Notes under the pieces: model-generated
Databases searched by the model: none
What the model saw: the letters and a program-made list of their open reading frames with translations, nothing else
Told to the model about the DNA's origin: nothing
Shown here: piece after piece, positions 1 to 12,139 of the stretch
Layout: every line of letters begins with the position of its first letter
Position numbering within the stretch: the stretch's first letter is position 1
Translations under genes and position numbers: made by a program
NCBI RefSeq assembly: GCF_042453785.1
Contig: NC_091665.1
Location: 31,273,001 to 31,337,000, forward strand
Source: Malus domestica
Lineage: Eukaryota > Streptophyta > Magnoliopsida > Rosales > Rosaceae
Direction: 5' to 3'
DNA length: 64,000 nt

Positions 1-342
1 AATTCGAACACAAGTTTCTAAAATATAATGTTCTTTGGAACTTTCCATATTTCTGAGTATGCACTGCATTGATTATGGTTTTTTAAATTCAAGGCCACGA
101 TGTTTGCATGCCCGCAATTCAACGATTTAAATTAGTGTTCTAATCACATTAGTTACTTTGTCAAAAGAAAAGAAAAAAGAGCATCTCTTTCATCAATCAT
201 ACTTGATATGCATACAAGTGTACATACAGTTCTCAGTTTTCTGTTTTCTCCTTTATTCTTTTAATTTTTTTGTGTGTGTATTTATCTATGCATACGCACA
301 GATCTCAGATAAAGCAAAGTTCTATATGTTTTTTAATTCTAA

Positions 343-585
343 TAAACTGATTAGACGAATAAACGTTCAACTTGGCTAAGCCTGTTGATATTATCGTATT
401 AGGGGGAATCATATGGTTGGAAATATTGTGTATATTTTTATGCATAGGCTTGATAAAAATAAATCCTGCACTTTTTGCTGCATTCAATTTTTCGTTTTTT
501 GATTTGGTGAATTGTTGCATTGTTTTCCAATGAAGAGAATTCGACATTAATAATGTCAGTAATGGTGACTACTGGTTTTCCAGTC
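343..585. repeat. Direct repeat, left copy
   Basis: About 240 bases that recur in the same orientation at 1866-2108, with scattered substitutions and small indels. Both copies run from the stretch 'aaactgattagacgaataaa' to 'gtcagtaatggtga'. The pair, about 1.5 kb apart, may be two copies of a dispersed element or a local duplication. I recognise no coding potential or terminal structure. Confidence 0.8.
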
Positions 586-1865
586 ACCCCATGTAATGAA
601 CAGCTGAGTTATGCTTCTCCAAGCCAGAAAAGGCTTGTCTCCATTGATGAAAGAGGCGATGAAAATAGCATGATTTAGTGATTTAACCCCATGTAATGAA
701 CAGCTGAACACAATGATGAAACTTTTCAGGTGAAATTTTTTACGCAACTTCATTACTTGCAAAATTGTGTTGAGTAACATTCACTGCCATTCCTTCGAAT
801 CAAGTTAAAGGTAGGATCACTAAATCATGCTATTTTCATCGCCTCTTTATTCCCTTGCTGAACACAATGGAGAGAATTGTCTTCATTTGCATTCTTGCAT
901 TTGAACTTGCAAGTCAGTTTATGCTAAATTCATAATATTTATTTTTTGTTGTCTTCAATTCTACTGAGTTGCACCTTATTGTCTATTTTTAGATTTCATT
1001 TAGACTCATAAACTAAGGCATTATGTATGGCATTATGTGTGTCCAAGAATGAATGGACGAATTTAAGCAACAATGTCGGTGGTCGCCTTTGTTAATAGAG
1101 TGAAATGTAAGAATGATCAATTAGCTATCAGAAAATAATGTGGTCTATGTATGTAAATAGGACAATGTGGTCTATGTATATATTATGTACTTACACATCA
1201 AGTGTGTAAGTAGTACCGTATGTACTGTTTTCAATCCCGCAGCATTGGGCGGACATTTTTTGCTAGTAATATCTATATAACACCTTCAAGGTTTTTCTGA
1301 ATTTCTTTTGGTTTTTTGGTCGCAAGGTTTTTCTGTATTTCAGTTGCTTTTTATTATATGCATGTGTTTGTGGTTCCTGATTTTTGAATTTCTACGGGAT
1401 TTTGCACATTTGTCCATTCACTTAGCTAATCGGCTAATTTTGTCAAGTGTGAAAATGTTTGCAAATTTGTCCATTTGAATTTCTAATTAATTAATCTGAT
1501 TAATTGTTACTTGAAGATTTTGCAAGTGTTTTGGTAAAGACATGATCAACTCGGTTCACTTGCTGCTGCTGCTTGCTTTATTTGAAAATTACTCATTAGA
1601 GCATCTGCTGCACTCTTCTAGATCATCTTTTCTTTTTCAATTACGTGTCGTGTTTGTCGTATTTTCGTTTGACACATTTCCATGCCTCAACCCACACGCT
1701 GGGGCTGGACTTTGTTCGGTATGCAAATGGATGGGGCCAGGGGAAGACTAGACCGCGTCAATCAACATTGGCACCACACAGCTCTTGATTGAGTTGAAAG
1801 ATCCTTTCCGAAATTCCAAACTTAAAGAAAGGATTAGAAACTGTGTACCTCCGAAATTTCACCTG

Positions 1866-2108
1866 GTTTAGAAACTGATTAGACGAATAAACGTTCAACA
1901 AGGCTAAGTCTGTTGATATTATCGTATTAGTGGGAATGATATGGATGGAAATATTGTGTATATTCTTATGCATAGGCTTGATAAAAATAAAGCCGGCACT
2001 TTTTGCTGCGATCAATTTTTCGTTTTGTTGATTTGATGAATTCTTGCATTGTTTTCCACTGGAGAGGATTTGAGCATTAATATTGTCAGTAATGGTGAGA
2101 CTACTGGT
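1866..2108. repeat. Direct repeat, right copy
   Basis: Second copy of the repeat at 343-585, same orientation, roughly nine bases in ten identical by eye. No terminal inverted repeat or target duplication could be seen at its edges. Confidence 0.8.
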
Positions 2109-2642
2109 TTTTCTTCAAAATTCATGTGCATCATTTGATTATTTGGATGCAAGTGTTTTGGTATAGATATGATGAACTCGGTTCACTTTGAATTAAATTT
2201 GCACTCTACGTTAGATTTGATCTCAACACATACTTTGAATTAAATATGTTTGACCCACATGTGTGTCGCATCATCAAACTAACAGTTTTTATAGAGTAAA
2301 TATACACTTGCCATCTAGTTCGTCAACACATGTGGGTCTCATCTTTATTAGAGATGATGCAAATAGATAATAAGAATAATAATTTTTTTTTTAACGGAGT
2401 TTATCGGCATGAAACTATTGTGCGCATTTCGATAATTTGTCTTCAGAGTTACGTTAGGGTAGACTAATTGAAAATCATCCAGTTAGTATCAAGTCTTTGG
2501 TCAACAATGATAGTAAACAGCAACATCACCGTACAAATCATTACTGTTCAGTCTTTGCGCGAATGAATGCTTAGAAGCAGCATAAATATTGCTTGACTGG
2601 AAACACAACAGAGCAATTGTGCTAAGCTTGAAAAATAACACC

Positions 2643-5638
2643 ATGAAAAGAGTTCAGATGCCTCCTTTTCTCCTTCATTTTTTCTTGCTTTCCCTGCTTC
2701 CATCAAAGGCCACCACCTCCTCATCGGGGACGCAGGCAGAAGCTCTGATAACCTGGAAGAACAGCTTCTACTTTTATTATTATTATTCACGTTCTTCTCT
2801 CGATTCATGGTCCCTCGCCAACCTCAACAACCTTTGCAACTGGACTGCCATTGTCTGTCACAGCAATACCAAAACAGTTTCCAAAATAGATCTCTCCAAC
2901 TTAGAGATCGTCGCCACACTAACCGACTTCAACTTCACCCCATTTCTTAATCTCACTCACTTCAACCTCGGGCAAAACTATTTTGGAGGGCCTATACCAT
3001 CTGCCATTGGCAACCTCACTAGGCTGACAATCTTGGACTTGGGCAACAACCTTTTTGAGCAAGAAATACCCGCGGAGATCGGCCTCTTAACGGAGCTAAA
3101 GCACCTAAGTTTCTACAACAACAGTCTCAATGGTACAATTCCCTACCAGCTCAGCAATCTCCAAAAGGTACAATTTTTGCATCTTGGAAAAAACCACTTG
3201 AAAACTTCAAACTGGTCTAAATTTTCAGGCATGCATTCCTTGACATACCTTGATCTTCATCGAAATGTTATCCATTCAGAATTCCCAGAATTTATATTTG
3301 AATGCCAACACTTGACCTTCTTGGATTTGTCTCAAAATTGGTTCACTGGCCAAATACTAGAACCTGTATTTACCAAACTGGGCAAGCTTGAGTACTTAAA
3401 TCTCGCCGATAACCTATTCCAAGGACCATTGCCTTCACATTTTCCCAAGCTCAAACACCTCCATTTAGCACGGAACAACTTCAGCGGCCAAATTCCAACT
3501 ACCATAGGTCATTGTACCGACCTCACGCACTTGTCCCTGGCTTCCAATTTTCTTAGTGGGGAGCTGCCACAGTCCTTGTCCAATCTGAACAGCATTCTCC
3601 AGTTGGATTTCTCCGATAATGTATTTACCGGTCCAATCTTGCCTTCCGTGATCTCCAATTGGAGTCTAGTTGTCCATTTGAATCTTCGAGGCAACAGCTT
3701 CAGTGGGAATATTCCATCTGAGCTTGGGCAGTTGATAAATTTGAATTATCTAGGCCTAGACTCTAATGATTTTGGTGGGCAACTTCCTATTCAAATTGGA
3801 AATCTAAACTTACTATACAGACTAAACGTGAGCAGGAACCATTTGACAGGAGCAATCCCTCGAAGTAACGGTAATTTTGCTCAGGTTTGTATCTCGATTT
3901 GTCCAATAACAATTTGACAGGAGTGATCCCTTGGGGTGTCGAATTTTTCGGTCAGATTATGTATCTCGATTTGTCAAATAATAATTTGACAGAAGTGATC
4001 CCTTGGAATATCGGCAATTTTGCTCAGGGTCTGTTGTATCTCAATTTGTCCAACAACAATTTAACAGGATTGATCCCTGCGAGTATCGGCACTTTCACTC
4101 AGATTGAGTTTCTCGATTTGTCTAATAACAAGTTGACAGGGGTAATACCACTTGATTCCATCAGCAATTTGCGCTTGAGATTAGAGATTTTCAATGTATC
4201 ACACAACCATCTCTCAGGGGAAATCCCATCAGAATTTTCCAACATGGATAGACTAACCATCTATGACTTTTCTTATAACAACCTCACAGGGCCAATTCCA
4301 ACTTGTGGCATTTTCCGAAATGCACCAGCTGATGCTTTTGTCGGAAACTATGGCATGTGGAGAGATGCAAAGGGAAAGGCTCCGTGTGATTCCTCCGGCG
4401 GAAATTCTGAAAGAAAAAACGACATCAATATTGTCGTTATTGTTATCATATTCTTTTTGGCTTTTGGCGTGGTTGCAACTATCATTGCTCTCTTTCTCTT
4501 ATTAGTATTACGCAAGAGATCCAAGCTCCGGCCTCAGGAAATCAAAACTTCTCAGAACTTTGAGAATTTTGAGTCAATGATATTGCAAGAGGAAGTAAAG
4601 TTTACATTTGGGGAAGTTGTGAAAGCCGTAGATGACTTTCATGACAAGTACTGCATTGGGATAGGAGGATTTGGAAGAGTATACAAGGCAGAATTGGAGT
4701 CAGGCCAAGTTGTTGCAGTTAAGAGGCTTAACACGGAAGACTCTAATGACATTCCAGCAATTAATCTCCAAAGTTTTGAGAATGAAATCCGAACTTTGAT
4801 AAATATCCGACATCGCAACATCATAAGGCTATACGGCTTCTGTTCAAGGAGGGGTTGCATATTCTTGCTTTATGAATACTTTGAGAGAGGCAGTTTGGGA
4901 AAATCATTGTATGGGGTTGAAGGGGTTACTGAACTTGGCTGGGCTACAAGGGTCAAAATTTTGAAAGGGCTTGCTCATGCACTTTCTTACTTGCACAATG
5001 ACTGCTCTCCGCCAATTGTGCACCGCGATGTAACTGTCAACAATGTATTACTCGACCAGGATTTCGAGCCTCGACTCTCAGATTTTGGAACTGCAAGACT
5101 GCTGAGTACTAATTCATCAAACTGGACACATATTGTTGGTTCATTTGGCTACATGGCACCAGGTAATGAAACACTTAAACTTGTACATTTTAGGTTCATA
5201 TTAATTTCAGCATCTTAAGATACTGTTTACTTTTTTTGACGTGCAGAGCTTGCATTGACTATGCGGGTCACGGATAAGTGTGACGTATATAGCTTTGGAG
5301 TCGTAGCACTTGAAGTGATGATGGGAAAACACCCTGGGGATATGCTAGAATCCCTACTATTGGAATCATCAAGATTATCGCTGGACAATGTAGGGTTGCT
5401 TTTGAAAGATGTGTTAGACCAACGGCTTGAGCTTCCGACCGATGAATTGGCAAAGGCAGTGGTGCTTGTGATGAGTTTAGCATTGGCTTGTACACGTGCG
5501 CATCCCAGATCTCGACCTCCGATGTCTTTTGTGGCAAAGAAACTATCAGCTCAAACCTTACCTTGCCTTCCTGAACCATTTGGTATTCTGAGCATCAGCA
5601 CACTAATGGGGCTGGGGCTACAAGTTAATGGAAGCTAG
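2643..5638 (+). CDS. LRR receptor-like kinase (MIK2-like, subfamily XI/XII type), one frame shift
   Basis: A plasma-membrane leucine-rich-repeat receptor kinase. The start at 2643 gives a hydrophobic signal peptide. The cap region contains the pair CNWTAIVC, followed by many LRRs of the LxxLxLxxNxLxGxIP type. A transmembrane segment lies at about 4425-4512. The kinase domain (about 4600-5560) shows GxGxFGRVY, the VAVKR lysine, HRDVTVNNVLL, SDFGTAR and an APE motif split by an intron. Exon 1 ends at 5162 (gtaatg) and exon 2 is 5247-5638. Near 3886 the frame moves by one base in the middle of near-identical LRR units: LRRs before it read in one frame, LRRs and kinase after it in another. The rest is undamaged, so this is either a very young pseudogene or a sequence/assembly slip in the repeats. 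The closest family I recall is MDIS1-interacting receptor-like kinase 2; the ligand cannot be inferred. Confidence 0.82.
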
Positions 5639-5725
5639 GAACCGAATTCTATGTTTATTTGAGCCGTAAGATTGGCACAATGGCCATTGCTTTTGTTTCA
5701 TGTATATCTATGCTTGAAGCTATTA

Positions 5726-5727
<2 letters not shown>

Positions 5728-5756
<29 letters not shown>
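5728..5756. repeat. (AT)n microsatellite
   Basis: About 14 uninterrupted AT units in the 3' flank of the receptor kinase. Confidence 0.95.
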
Positions 5757-6188
5757 CAACCATACAAAATTCAGTGAGTGTTTAATAACTATTTTATTTT
5801 TAGTTTGCTTTATTTTTCCTATTTGAGATCTTCTGGCCCACGAATAAAAGAAACATGCATCAATCAAACAGCTCACGTAATCAAAACCAATGATACTTAC
5901 TAATATTATTATCAAACAAGAAATCCAAATAGAATAACGTATTTATATAATTCATTGAGATTTCCCTCCTTTTTTTTCGCCTGTGTTTGTATCAGATATT
6001 AAATAAAAGGAAATTTAAATTACAAGGGAGGAGAAGAGTTTTATTTTTTTATTTTTTATTGGTAAATTTGTTTATAACTGCTCACTAAATTGTTAATTTG
6101 GGACGTGAGATTTTGGACTCCGAGCCCAAAAAACAAACGAGTGCTCCACCCAGCCTACCTAAGAAAAATGCGAGATCCAACGGATCTG

Positions 6189-6199
6189 TTTGGCGGGAA
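6189..6199 (+). promoter_or_regulatory. E2F-type binding site upstream of CDT1-like locus
   Basis: TTTGGCGGGAA lies about 55 bases before the first ATG of the CDT1-like locus. It is a perfect match to the classical E2F/DP site. CDT1 is a known E2F-controlled licensing gene, so position and identity agree. Use in vivo is not shown. Confidence 0.65.
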
Positions 6200-6253
6200 G
6201 CGATAGGTCTCACTTTTTCGATTCCGAACCCCGCATTTCGCTTTATCTCGGCA

Positions 6254-8493
6254 ATGAATTCCTCGCAAACCCTCAGATCCAGGACACCCAGAAGCCGGGA
6301 AAAGAAAGCCCTAAACCCAAATCCCCCTAAAGTCTCAGGCAACGAGGCACTGAGCACCCTGACCCCTCAGAAGTCCCGAAGCACTCATCCGCCGTGCCCG
6401 AAAAGCTAACTTCGCGCTCTCCATAGCAGACATCAGAAGGGCCGCCGCCAAGAGCGGCGGCGATTTGACTCAGAAGCGACGGACCGACCAGATCGATCCA
6501 TGGGGAGAGCTAACGCTGAAGAAGACTTGTGTCAGTCGCTCAGAGAAGCTACCCTGAAATTGGGCTGCTATACAAATTGATCGTTTTTATCTCGAGGAGA
6601 TTCACATATGGTATTTTTTATAGAAATTTTCTTTCTTACTTGATTGTTTGGTCTTCTTTTTTATCCCAAGTTTTAGGAGATTCACATATAGTGTTTTTTT
6701 TTTAAAAAATAAAAACAGCAATTGTCTTTTTAATTGACTGTTTGGTTGCTGAGAAAATGAAATTGGGATATTTAAAGAAGTTGATCGTTTTTTTCTAACT
6801 CGATTTTTAGGAGGTTTACATATGGTCACTTAGATCAGCTGAGTTTGTTATGCCCGAGCTGATTGAGAGAACCAGTTGTCTGAAGCCGGATCTTCTTGTC
6901 ACGATCAATGCTGATGCATTGGACGGCGATGGCAAGTCAAAACCCGTAGGTGGTGGGAGTATGCATTTGAGGAAGGCATTTCACAAGCAGCTTGCTGATC
7001 TTTCGAAATCCCATCCTGAGGTATCCCCAATACTCAGTTTCGGATATGGCATCACTAATATGGTTCAATTTGTTGAGTGCTCTGTGTAATTTTAATCGAA
7101 TAGTTATCTGGGAAGTTATTGGTGTCAAGATTTTCTCCTTATCAGTTTAGCAATCTATTTCTTGAACTACTTTCTGAATAACATGTGGTCTAACAATGCT
7201 TAATATGTTTTCAGGATTATGAAATTCCAGAAGAAACTCTCCCCTAGCCATTTGGTCTTACGAAGCAACATATGCGATCAGATACGGACAAGCTTCCATT
7301 GTCATCATCTCAGGGTGATGAAATTTCAGAACCAAAGCTTGATACCGCTTGTGCTTCATTGCGTGGCCAAGTGCCTGTAACTCCAACTGAAAGCATAGAC
7401 GCTGTTGAAAATGATGATGATTTGCCCACAAAAAGTGCTAGCATTGAGTCGACTCCAACGAAGCTTGCTTCAACTCCAGCCAGGTTGAGGGCTGAAACGC
7501 CTGCATTGCAGCCTCCAAAGCGATGTTACATGAGCCCAGATGATAATGCTACTAGCTCACCGAACAAGTTGGCTATGCGTCCTCCAAGCAACAGGTCGTT
7601 GAAATTTGACACGCCCGTGAAGAATAAAAAAGTTGAGGATGAAGTTCCTGATAGGAGTGGCGCATCAAACGATAGTGACATTCATGATATTCTTCCTGCG
7701 GATCTTTTGCAGTCGGTATGTCTATATTGAATTGTCCATTCTTGTTTCCTCATTTAACGAACTTTCCTGCCCGTAATGTGTTTTTGTGCTCCCTCATTTT
7801 ATTCGAAATAGATGCATTTAATTGTGCTTAAACTAGTCCCAAAAGTTATGGAGAATCATGTCGTAGTGGAAACTTTTACATAGTTGGACTGGAAGATAAT
7901 GAACTGTAATTCTGAGACGTATCAGTGTATCTTTATGCAGCTTAGAGAGAAGGAGAAAAAGGCAATAGAGGAGCGAGATCCGGCCATCTCCCAAGCAAAA
8001 AGGCGGTGACGGATGATTTCCAGCCTACCAAAGCTCTTCAACTTGATTCATTTCCTACTTCAGTCTATGAACCGTTCTGTTATCACAAAAGAAGGGCTTG
8101 TTCACAAGATCATTGGACCAATTTCGATATTGTTGACAGAAGTAAGTCGTTAAACAAAAGAAGATACTATTTCTACGAAAAGTTATGGTGAGCCTAACTC
8201 TTTCTCCATTCTCTTGGCAGAGGAAGTTCAGGAGCATCTAAACTTGTTGCTAGAGCTGGTTCCCGATTGGATTTCTGTAGAGACGATAGCATCTGAAGCT
8301 GATTTGCTAATGATCCGATAAGTTTTCTTCATATTTTGAAGTAGAAATTATGTGCGTTCTAGTGGAAATGTATTCATCTTCCGTTGAAAAGATAAGAACC
8401 TGATAGACTTGTCTAAACTTTGCCTCTCTTGCAGCATCAATAAGGACATCGACTCCTGAGTCAATACGTGCACGGCTTGAAGCGGCAAAGTGA
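6254..8493 (+). pseudogene. CDT1-like replication licensing factor, degenerate unprocessed copy
   Basis: A decayed copy of a gene for CDT1, which loads MCM2-7 at origins. Recognisable pieces occur in family order. The N-terminus (6254) contains KKALNPNPPKVSGNEALST. It is followed in another frame by RRARKANFALSIADIRRAA. Then comes ERTSCLKPDLLVTINADA (about 6870) and the HPE/DYEIPEETLP junction, spliced from about 7020 to 7215. The low-complexity middle is at 7272-7717, a helical piece containing ISSLPKLFNLIHFLLQSMNR at about 8009, and the C-terminal RTSTPESIRARLEAAK ends with TGA at 8491-8493. Frame changes separate several pieces, a TAG replaces a Glu codon in the PEPF motif near 7248, and the block before ERTSC (about 6545-6830) is mostly missing. 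Introns are retained, so this is a duplicated copy, not a reverse-transcribed one. Confidence 0.8.
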
Positions 8494-9298
8494 GATAGGG
8501 AATGCTAGGTTTTTCGATAATTTAGTTGTTCGCGTAAGGGGCATCTGAGTAGCCTGCGCACGTAAATAGAATCAAGGCTTCTTCCGATAATGTTATTCAA
8601 CGTGTTCTTTGAATGAATGCTAAAATTTTCTGCAAGATGCACACTAACGACACGAATTCGCTAGTCGATTGCTACCGTTTCCTCGCACATGTCTTTCTGC
8701 TAAAGAATCCATTTGTACCTTGGTTCTCTCCTGCTCAACTTTAGCCAAAATCGGCTGTTCGTTATACTAGAACCAAGTGTTCTGAACAGCAGCAGCATGC
8801 CTTGTAATTGGTCTGGAATTCAGTTCAATGAATTTGTTGGATTCGGGCCTCGATTGAACACTCAATATTACCCACGGTGAAATACAAGTTGAACAAGCAC
8901 AAAAAATAAAGATAGTAACATCGAATTTCTAGCACATCACAACTGAATATAACCAATGCAGCAGCTCTGGGAAGAATATCTATCATCAATACCAATAGTG
9001 ATAAGCAGTTCAATAGAAACCATGAGAGAGAGAGAGAGAGAGAGAGAGAGACGGGGTGGAGTGGAAAGGGGAAGAGGAGAGCTCCAAAATTATCAATCGC
9101 GCACAGAACTACTGCTACTAGAATGTATCGGCACTTCTCGCAGAACTACTGCTGCCAACTACCACCAAGAATCAAGCAATCCAACCAATCTCAGGATAGT
9201 CCAACTCTTCTCGTGCATAAGGTGTCAGATTGGAGAAAAGATTGCATGCATGAGGGATTCCTGTGAAAGAAATTTCAAAATCTCTTGAATCTCTCATG
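8494..9298. other. Intergenic between convergent CDT1-like locus and RNP1 gene
   Basis: No gene is seen. It holds the 3' flank of the CDT1-like locus, a (GA)n run at 9024-9051, and probably the 3' UTR of the RNA-binding protein gene. Confidence 0.6.
9024..9051. repeat. (GA)n microsatellite
   Basis: About 14 GA units downstream of the stop codon of the RNA-binding protein gene, probably within or just beyond its 3' UTR. Confidence 0.95.
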
Positions 9299-11631
9299 TT
9301 AGGCCTGCCTGGACTGAGAACCACCATAGCCACCGGTGGCCTGTGAAGGGTCAGATCTCCACGATGCATTAGAGTACCCTGAATTACCATTGGTGTTGTC
9401 ATAGCCGCTCCCCATGTAACCACGACGAGTCCCTTGTTGCTCTCCACCGTTAGCACTACCTGAGTTGCTTGTTGGGGTACTTCCACCACGCCCGCCAGAG
9501 GTCCCATACCCACCAGGATAAGAAGCGTAACTCCCGCCATAATTTCCATAACCATAACCTTGATTTCCATAACCAGAAGCCCCACTTGGTGATTGACCCC
9601 TAGGAGCAGAAGGAACACCAGTTCCACCAGGAGTACTCCAAGGAGCTGCAGCCCCATAGCCAGTAGCAACATACCCAGGAGTTTGGTTGCTCCAAGTATT
9701 TTTCAACGCACCAGGTACCCCACTAACATAGCCAGCATTAGGGGCATTTGGATTCCCATACGATCCTGCAGGACCACCAAAACCAGTATTGGCACTTCCA
9801 TAACCACCAAGACCATAACTTCCATAACCAACCCCTGTATTTGCCGGCCCATAACCATAACCCGGTGCACCATAACCAGAATATGGAGGGAAACCACCTG
9901 CTGTAATTTGAGGCTGCACATATCTACTGCCATCAATTCGACCATCAAATGCATTTGTACTGGCCCCAGAGGCACTGTAACCTTGATATCCCCCACCCCG
10001 GCCCCCACCACCAGGATTTGCATCTTTAGGAAGTGCTCGCTTTACCTCTACAAGTTTACCATTCAACTCATGGTAGTTCTTTTGTAGTACTCCATCAACT
10101 GCATCTTCAGTGTCAAATGTTATGAAACCAAAACCACGAGGTCGTTGAGTATTTTGGTCATACATTATTACTACATCAGTCACGGTGCCATAATTTTCAA
10201 AGAATTCACGAAATCCATCTTCTGTAAGTGTAGAAGGCAATCCACCAACAAATATTTTCTTGGTCTTAAAATTTCCTCCCCCTCCAGAGCTCCTGGTGGT
10301 ATTAAAGTTTCCGGTTCTATAGGATGTCTGTTGTTCTTCTCTTGATATAGCCCGTTTGGCCTCAACCTGTGTAATCAAAGTAAAACCTTTAACAAACAAA
10401 GGGACAAACAGATGTACAGACAGGGTAAAGATATACAATAAAGTAGCATATATGCTTGTTCATAAAGGGCAAGGAAGAACCTAATAAAGTAGCAAAAATC
10501 AGCTAAAAATTTTAGTAAAAACACAATAAAGTAGCACTTGAACCTCTCGTAATCTAGAAGTCAATCACTTTGAGACTAAAAGTTAAAAGTTGTATTTGGA
10601 AAATCGTACAGTTGAAAACCATGCCAAGAATGAAAAATATGCAACCTCCCTACGTGTCCAATTTACAAAGTTTCTAACCTATACCATCCAACCATGCTTA
10701 GAAGGAATACACGGTAAGTTGGTGTTGTCATGCATCCTACTTTTCAGGTAAACTACCGACATTATGTTTGACGACTTATCAAGTATTTTCCTTAAGGACA
10801 TTACGTGTATAACTGCACATCAATGAGCACCCAGAACACAAATCTAGATAATAATACGAAATCCCCATTAAAAATCAGAAAAATGTGCAACCTCATCAAC
10901 CAAAACAGTTGCTTAGACACATTACATCTTATAAAATATGTCATGTACACAAATCATAACGGAATAGATAAGCGAAGGCAACGTTGTTCTCTCCCTAACG
11001 AACTTGGTTTTCATCAGCCAAAGGTAACCGCATAACTGCAAGTACATTGTATAAAAATCAACACATGGAGCTTAAAACCAACAAAACTACAAGCAAAAAT
11101 AACCGATTCCGGAATGTCTCTGGGCTAGCAGATGCAATCCCAACTTAAAATCAGCATTACCCAGTACACATTGCAACCTCAAGAATGCAAGAACACTCAA
11201 AAAGACAGCTAAAGAACATACAAACAACAACCACCCATCAAAATTAACATCAAAATTACCCAAACCCACAACACATTTCGACACGATATCGAAATCCCGG
11301 AACCAAAAACACTCGCAAAAAGCTAAAAAACAAGGAAAGAAACCCACTAGCCGCGAAAGTGACATGCAGGGCAAAATTGGAAGAGGAGAAACGTGCGAGA
11401 GTGACTGACCAGTCGACCGTCAATGGTGTGCTTGTCGTTGAGAACCCGGTCGATCAGAGAGGGGTCGGAGAAGACGACGAAGCCAAAGCCTCTGGGCCGG
11501 CCGGTGACCTTGTCGCGCATGATTACGGTCTGGGTGACATCGCCGTACTGGTTGAAGTAATCGGTGAGCTTGTCCTCGTTGGTGTCCCATGCCAGTCCTC
11601 CTATGAACAGCTTGCCTTCGTCCGAGTCCAT
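9299..11631 (-). CDS. RNP1: Heterogeneous nuclear ribonucleoprotein 1-like, two RRMs and Gly-rich tail
   Basis: A nuclear/cytoplasmic mRNA-binding protein of the plant hnRNP A/B type. Exon 1 is 11410-11631 and exon 2 is 9299-10366, joined in phase 0 across a 1.04-kb intron (donor gtcagt, acceptor cacag), giving 429 residues. RRM1 (about residues 6-80) has RNP2 LFIGGL and RNP1 RGFGFVVF; RRM2 (about 107-185) has IFVGGL and RGFGFITF. The rest is a Gly/Tyr/Ser/Ala-rich low-complexity domain with many GYG and YGS units, typical of prion-like tails that drive condensates. Both RRMs and the tail are complete, with no lesion. Several open frames on the opposite strand across the tail are shadows of its GC-rich codons. 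The start follows the conserved MDSDEGKLFIGGL opening. Confidence 0.93.
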
Positions 11632-11782
11632 TTCTAGAGAGAGAGGGCAGGAGGAGTCGAGGAGAAGGGAGGGAAGGGCTACTGGCTAGGGTTTGTTTGA
11701 AACGACACCGAATTGAGCACGTGGGTTACGAGGGTACCATTCAATATGTATAAATATTTTAAGTGGTGAAAGAAACGCACAT

Positions 11783-11867
11783 GGGGTGGTGGCGCAGTTG
11801 GCTAGCGCGTAGGTCTCATAGCTTCTGAGTTATCCTGAGGTCGAGAGTTCGAGCCTCTCTCACCCCA
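11783..11867 (+). tRNA. Elongator tRNA-Met (CAT) with intron
   Basis: A complete cloverleaf can be drawn. The 5' acceptor strand GGGGTGG pairs with TCACCCC, with discriminator A at 11867. The D arm is GCGC-loop-GCGC, the anticodon CAT is at 11817-11819, and the T arm contains GAGAGTTCGAGCCTCTC. An intron of about 11 bases (about 11821-11831) follows the anticodon loop A, as is normal for plant elongator tRNA-Met, so it is not the initiator. CCA is not encoded. Internal A and B boxes serve as the Pol III promoter. It sits about 150 bases upstream of the RNP1 start, divergently oriented. Confidence 0.95.
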
Positions 11868-12139
11868 ACAACTGTTTTTGCTTTTTTTTTTCAATTCCTG
11901 TACGCGCTTTGGTCTAAACTTGTTTGGTATAATCAAAATATTCTCAAGATGAGCTTTATTCTTTGGTTGGTCATTAAATGCAAGTGGATAGGATTTTAAC
12001 TTTTGCTTCATTGGCTACTGTCAATTGTTTTAGCACATATTTGCCATGTCATTGCTGATATGTTTGAGATATGATAAGTATGCCATGTCATCATTGATGT
12101 GGACAAAGTTAGTTATATTAGTTTGTAATGGCTTATAGT
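11868..12139. other. Short intergenic stretch after tRNA-Met
   Basis: A T-run at 11881-11890, just after the tRNA, fits a Pol III terminator. Beyond it I see nothing. Confidence 0.5.

Larger units (their letters stand above)
1..2642. other. Non-coding AT-rich region upstream of the receptor kinase
   Basis: I see no gene here. Every open frame is under about 90 codons, none matches a family I know, and composition is AT-rich throughout. The region holds a diverged direct repeat (343-585 and 1866-2108, listed separately) and a short inverted repeat: 645-680 recurs in reverse complement at 815-850. A second short direct pair (around 1528-1560 and 2148-2180) suggests the larger repeat block extends further in a broken form. 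The last 100 bases should hold the promoter and 5' UTR of the receptor kinase, but I cannot place a TATA box with confidence. Confidence 0.6.
5639..6253. other. Intergenic, AT-rich, with (AT)n and promoter of the CDT1-like locus
   Basis: No gene is seen. It contains the 3' UTR of the receptor kinase, an (AT)n microsatellite at 5728-5756, long T and A runs, and, from about 6100, a GC-richer segment that acts as promoter and leader of the CDT1-like locus, including an E2F-type site. Confidence 0.6.

Noticed and set aside
9593-10087. 164-codon plus-strand frame opposite the RNP1 Gly-rich tail
   Set aside because: It is a shadow of the GGN/TAY-rich codons of the real gene; the composition (Ile/Thr/Arg) is that of an antisense artefact.
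11802-12011. Minus-strand open frame ending GERGSNSRPQDNSEAMRPTR
   Set aside because: It is the antisense of the tRNA-Met gene plus flank. This peptide is a known recurring false protein in plant annotations.
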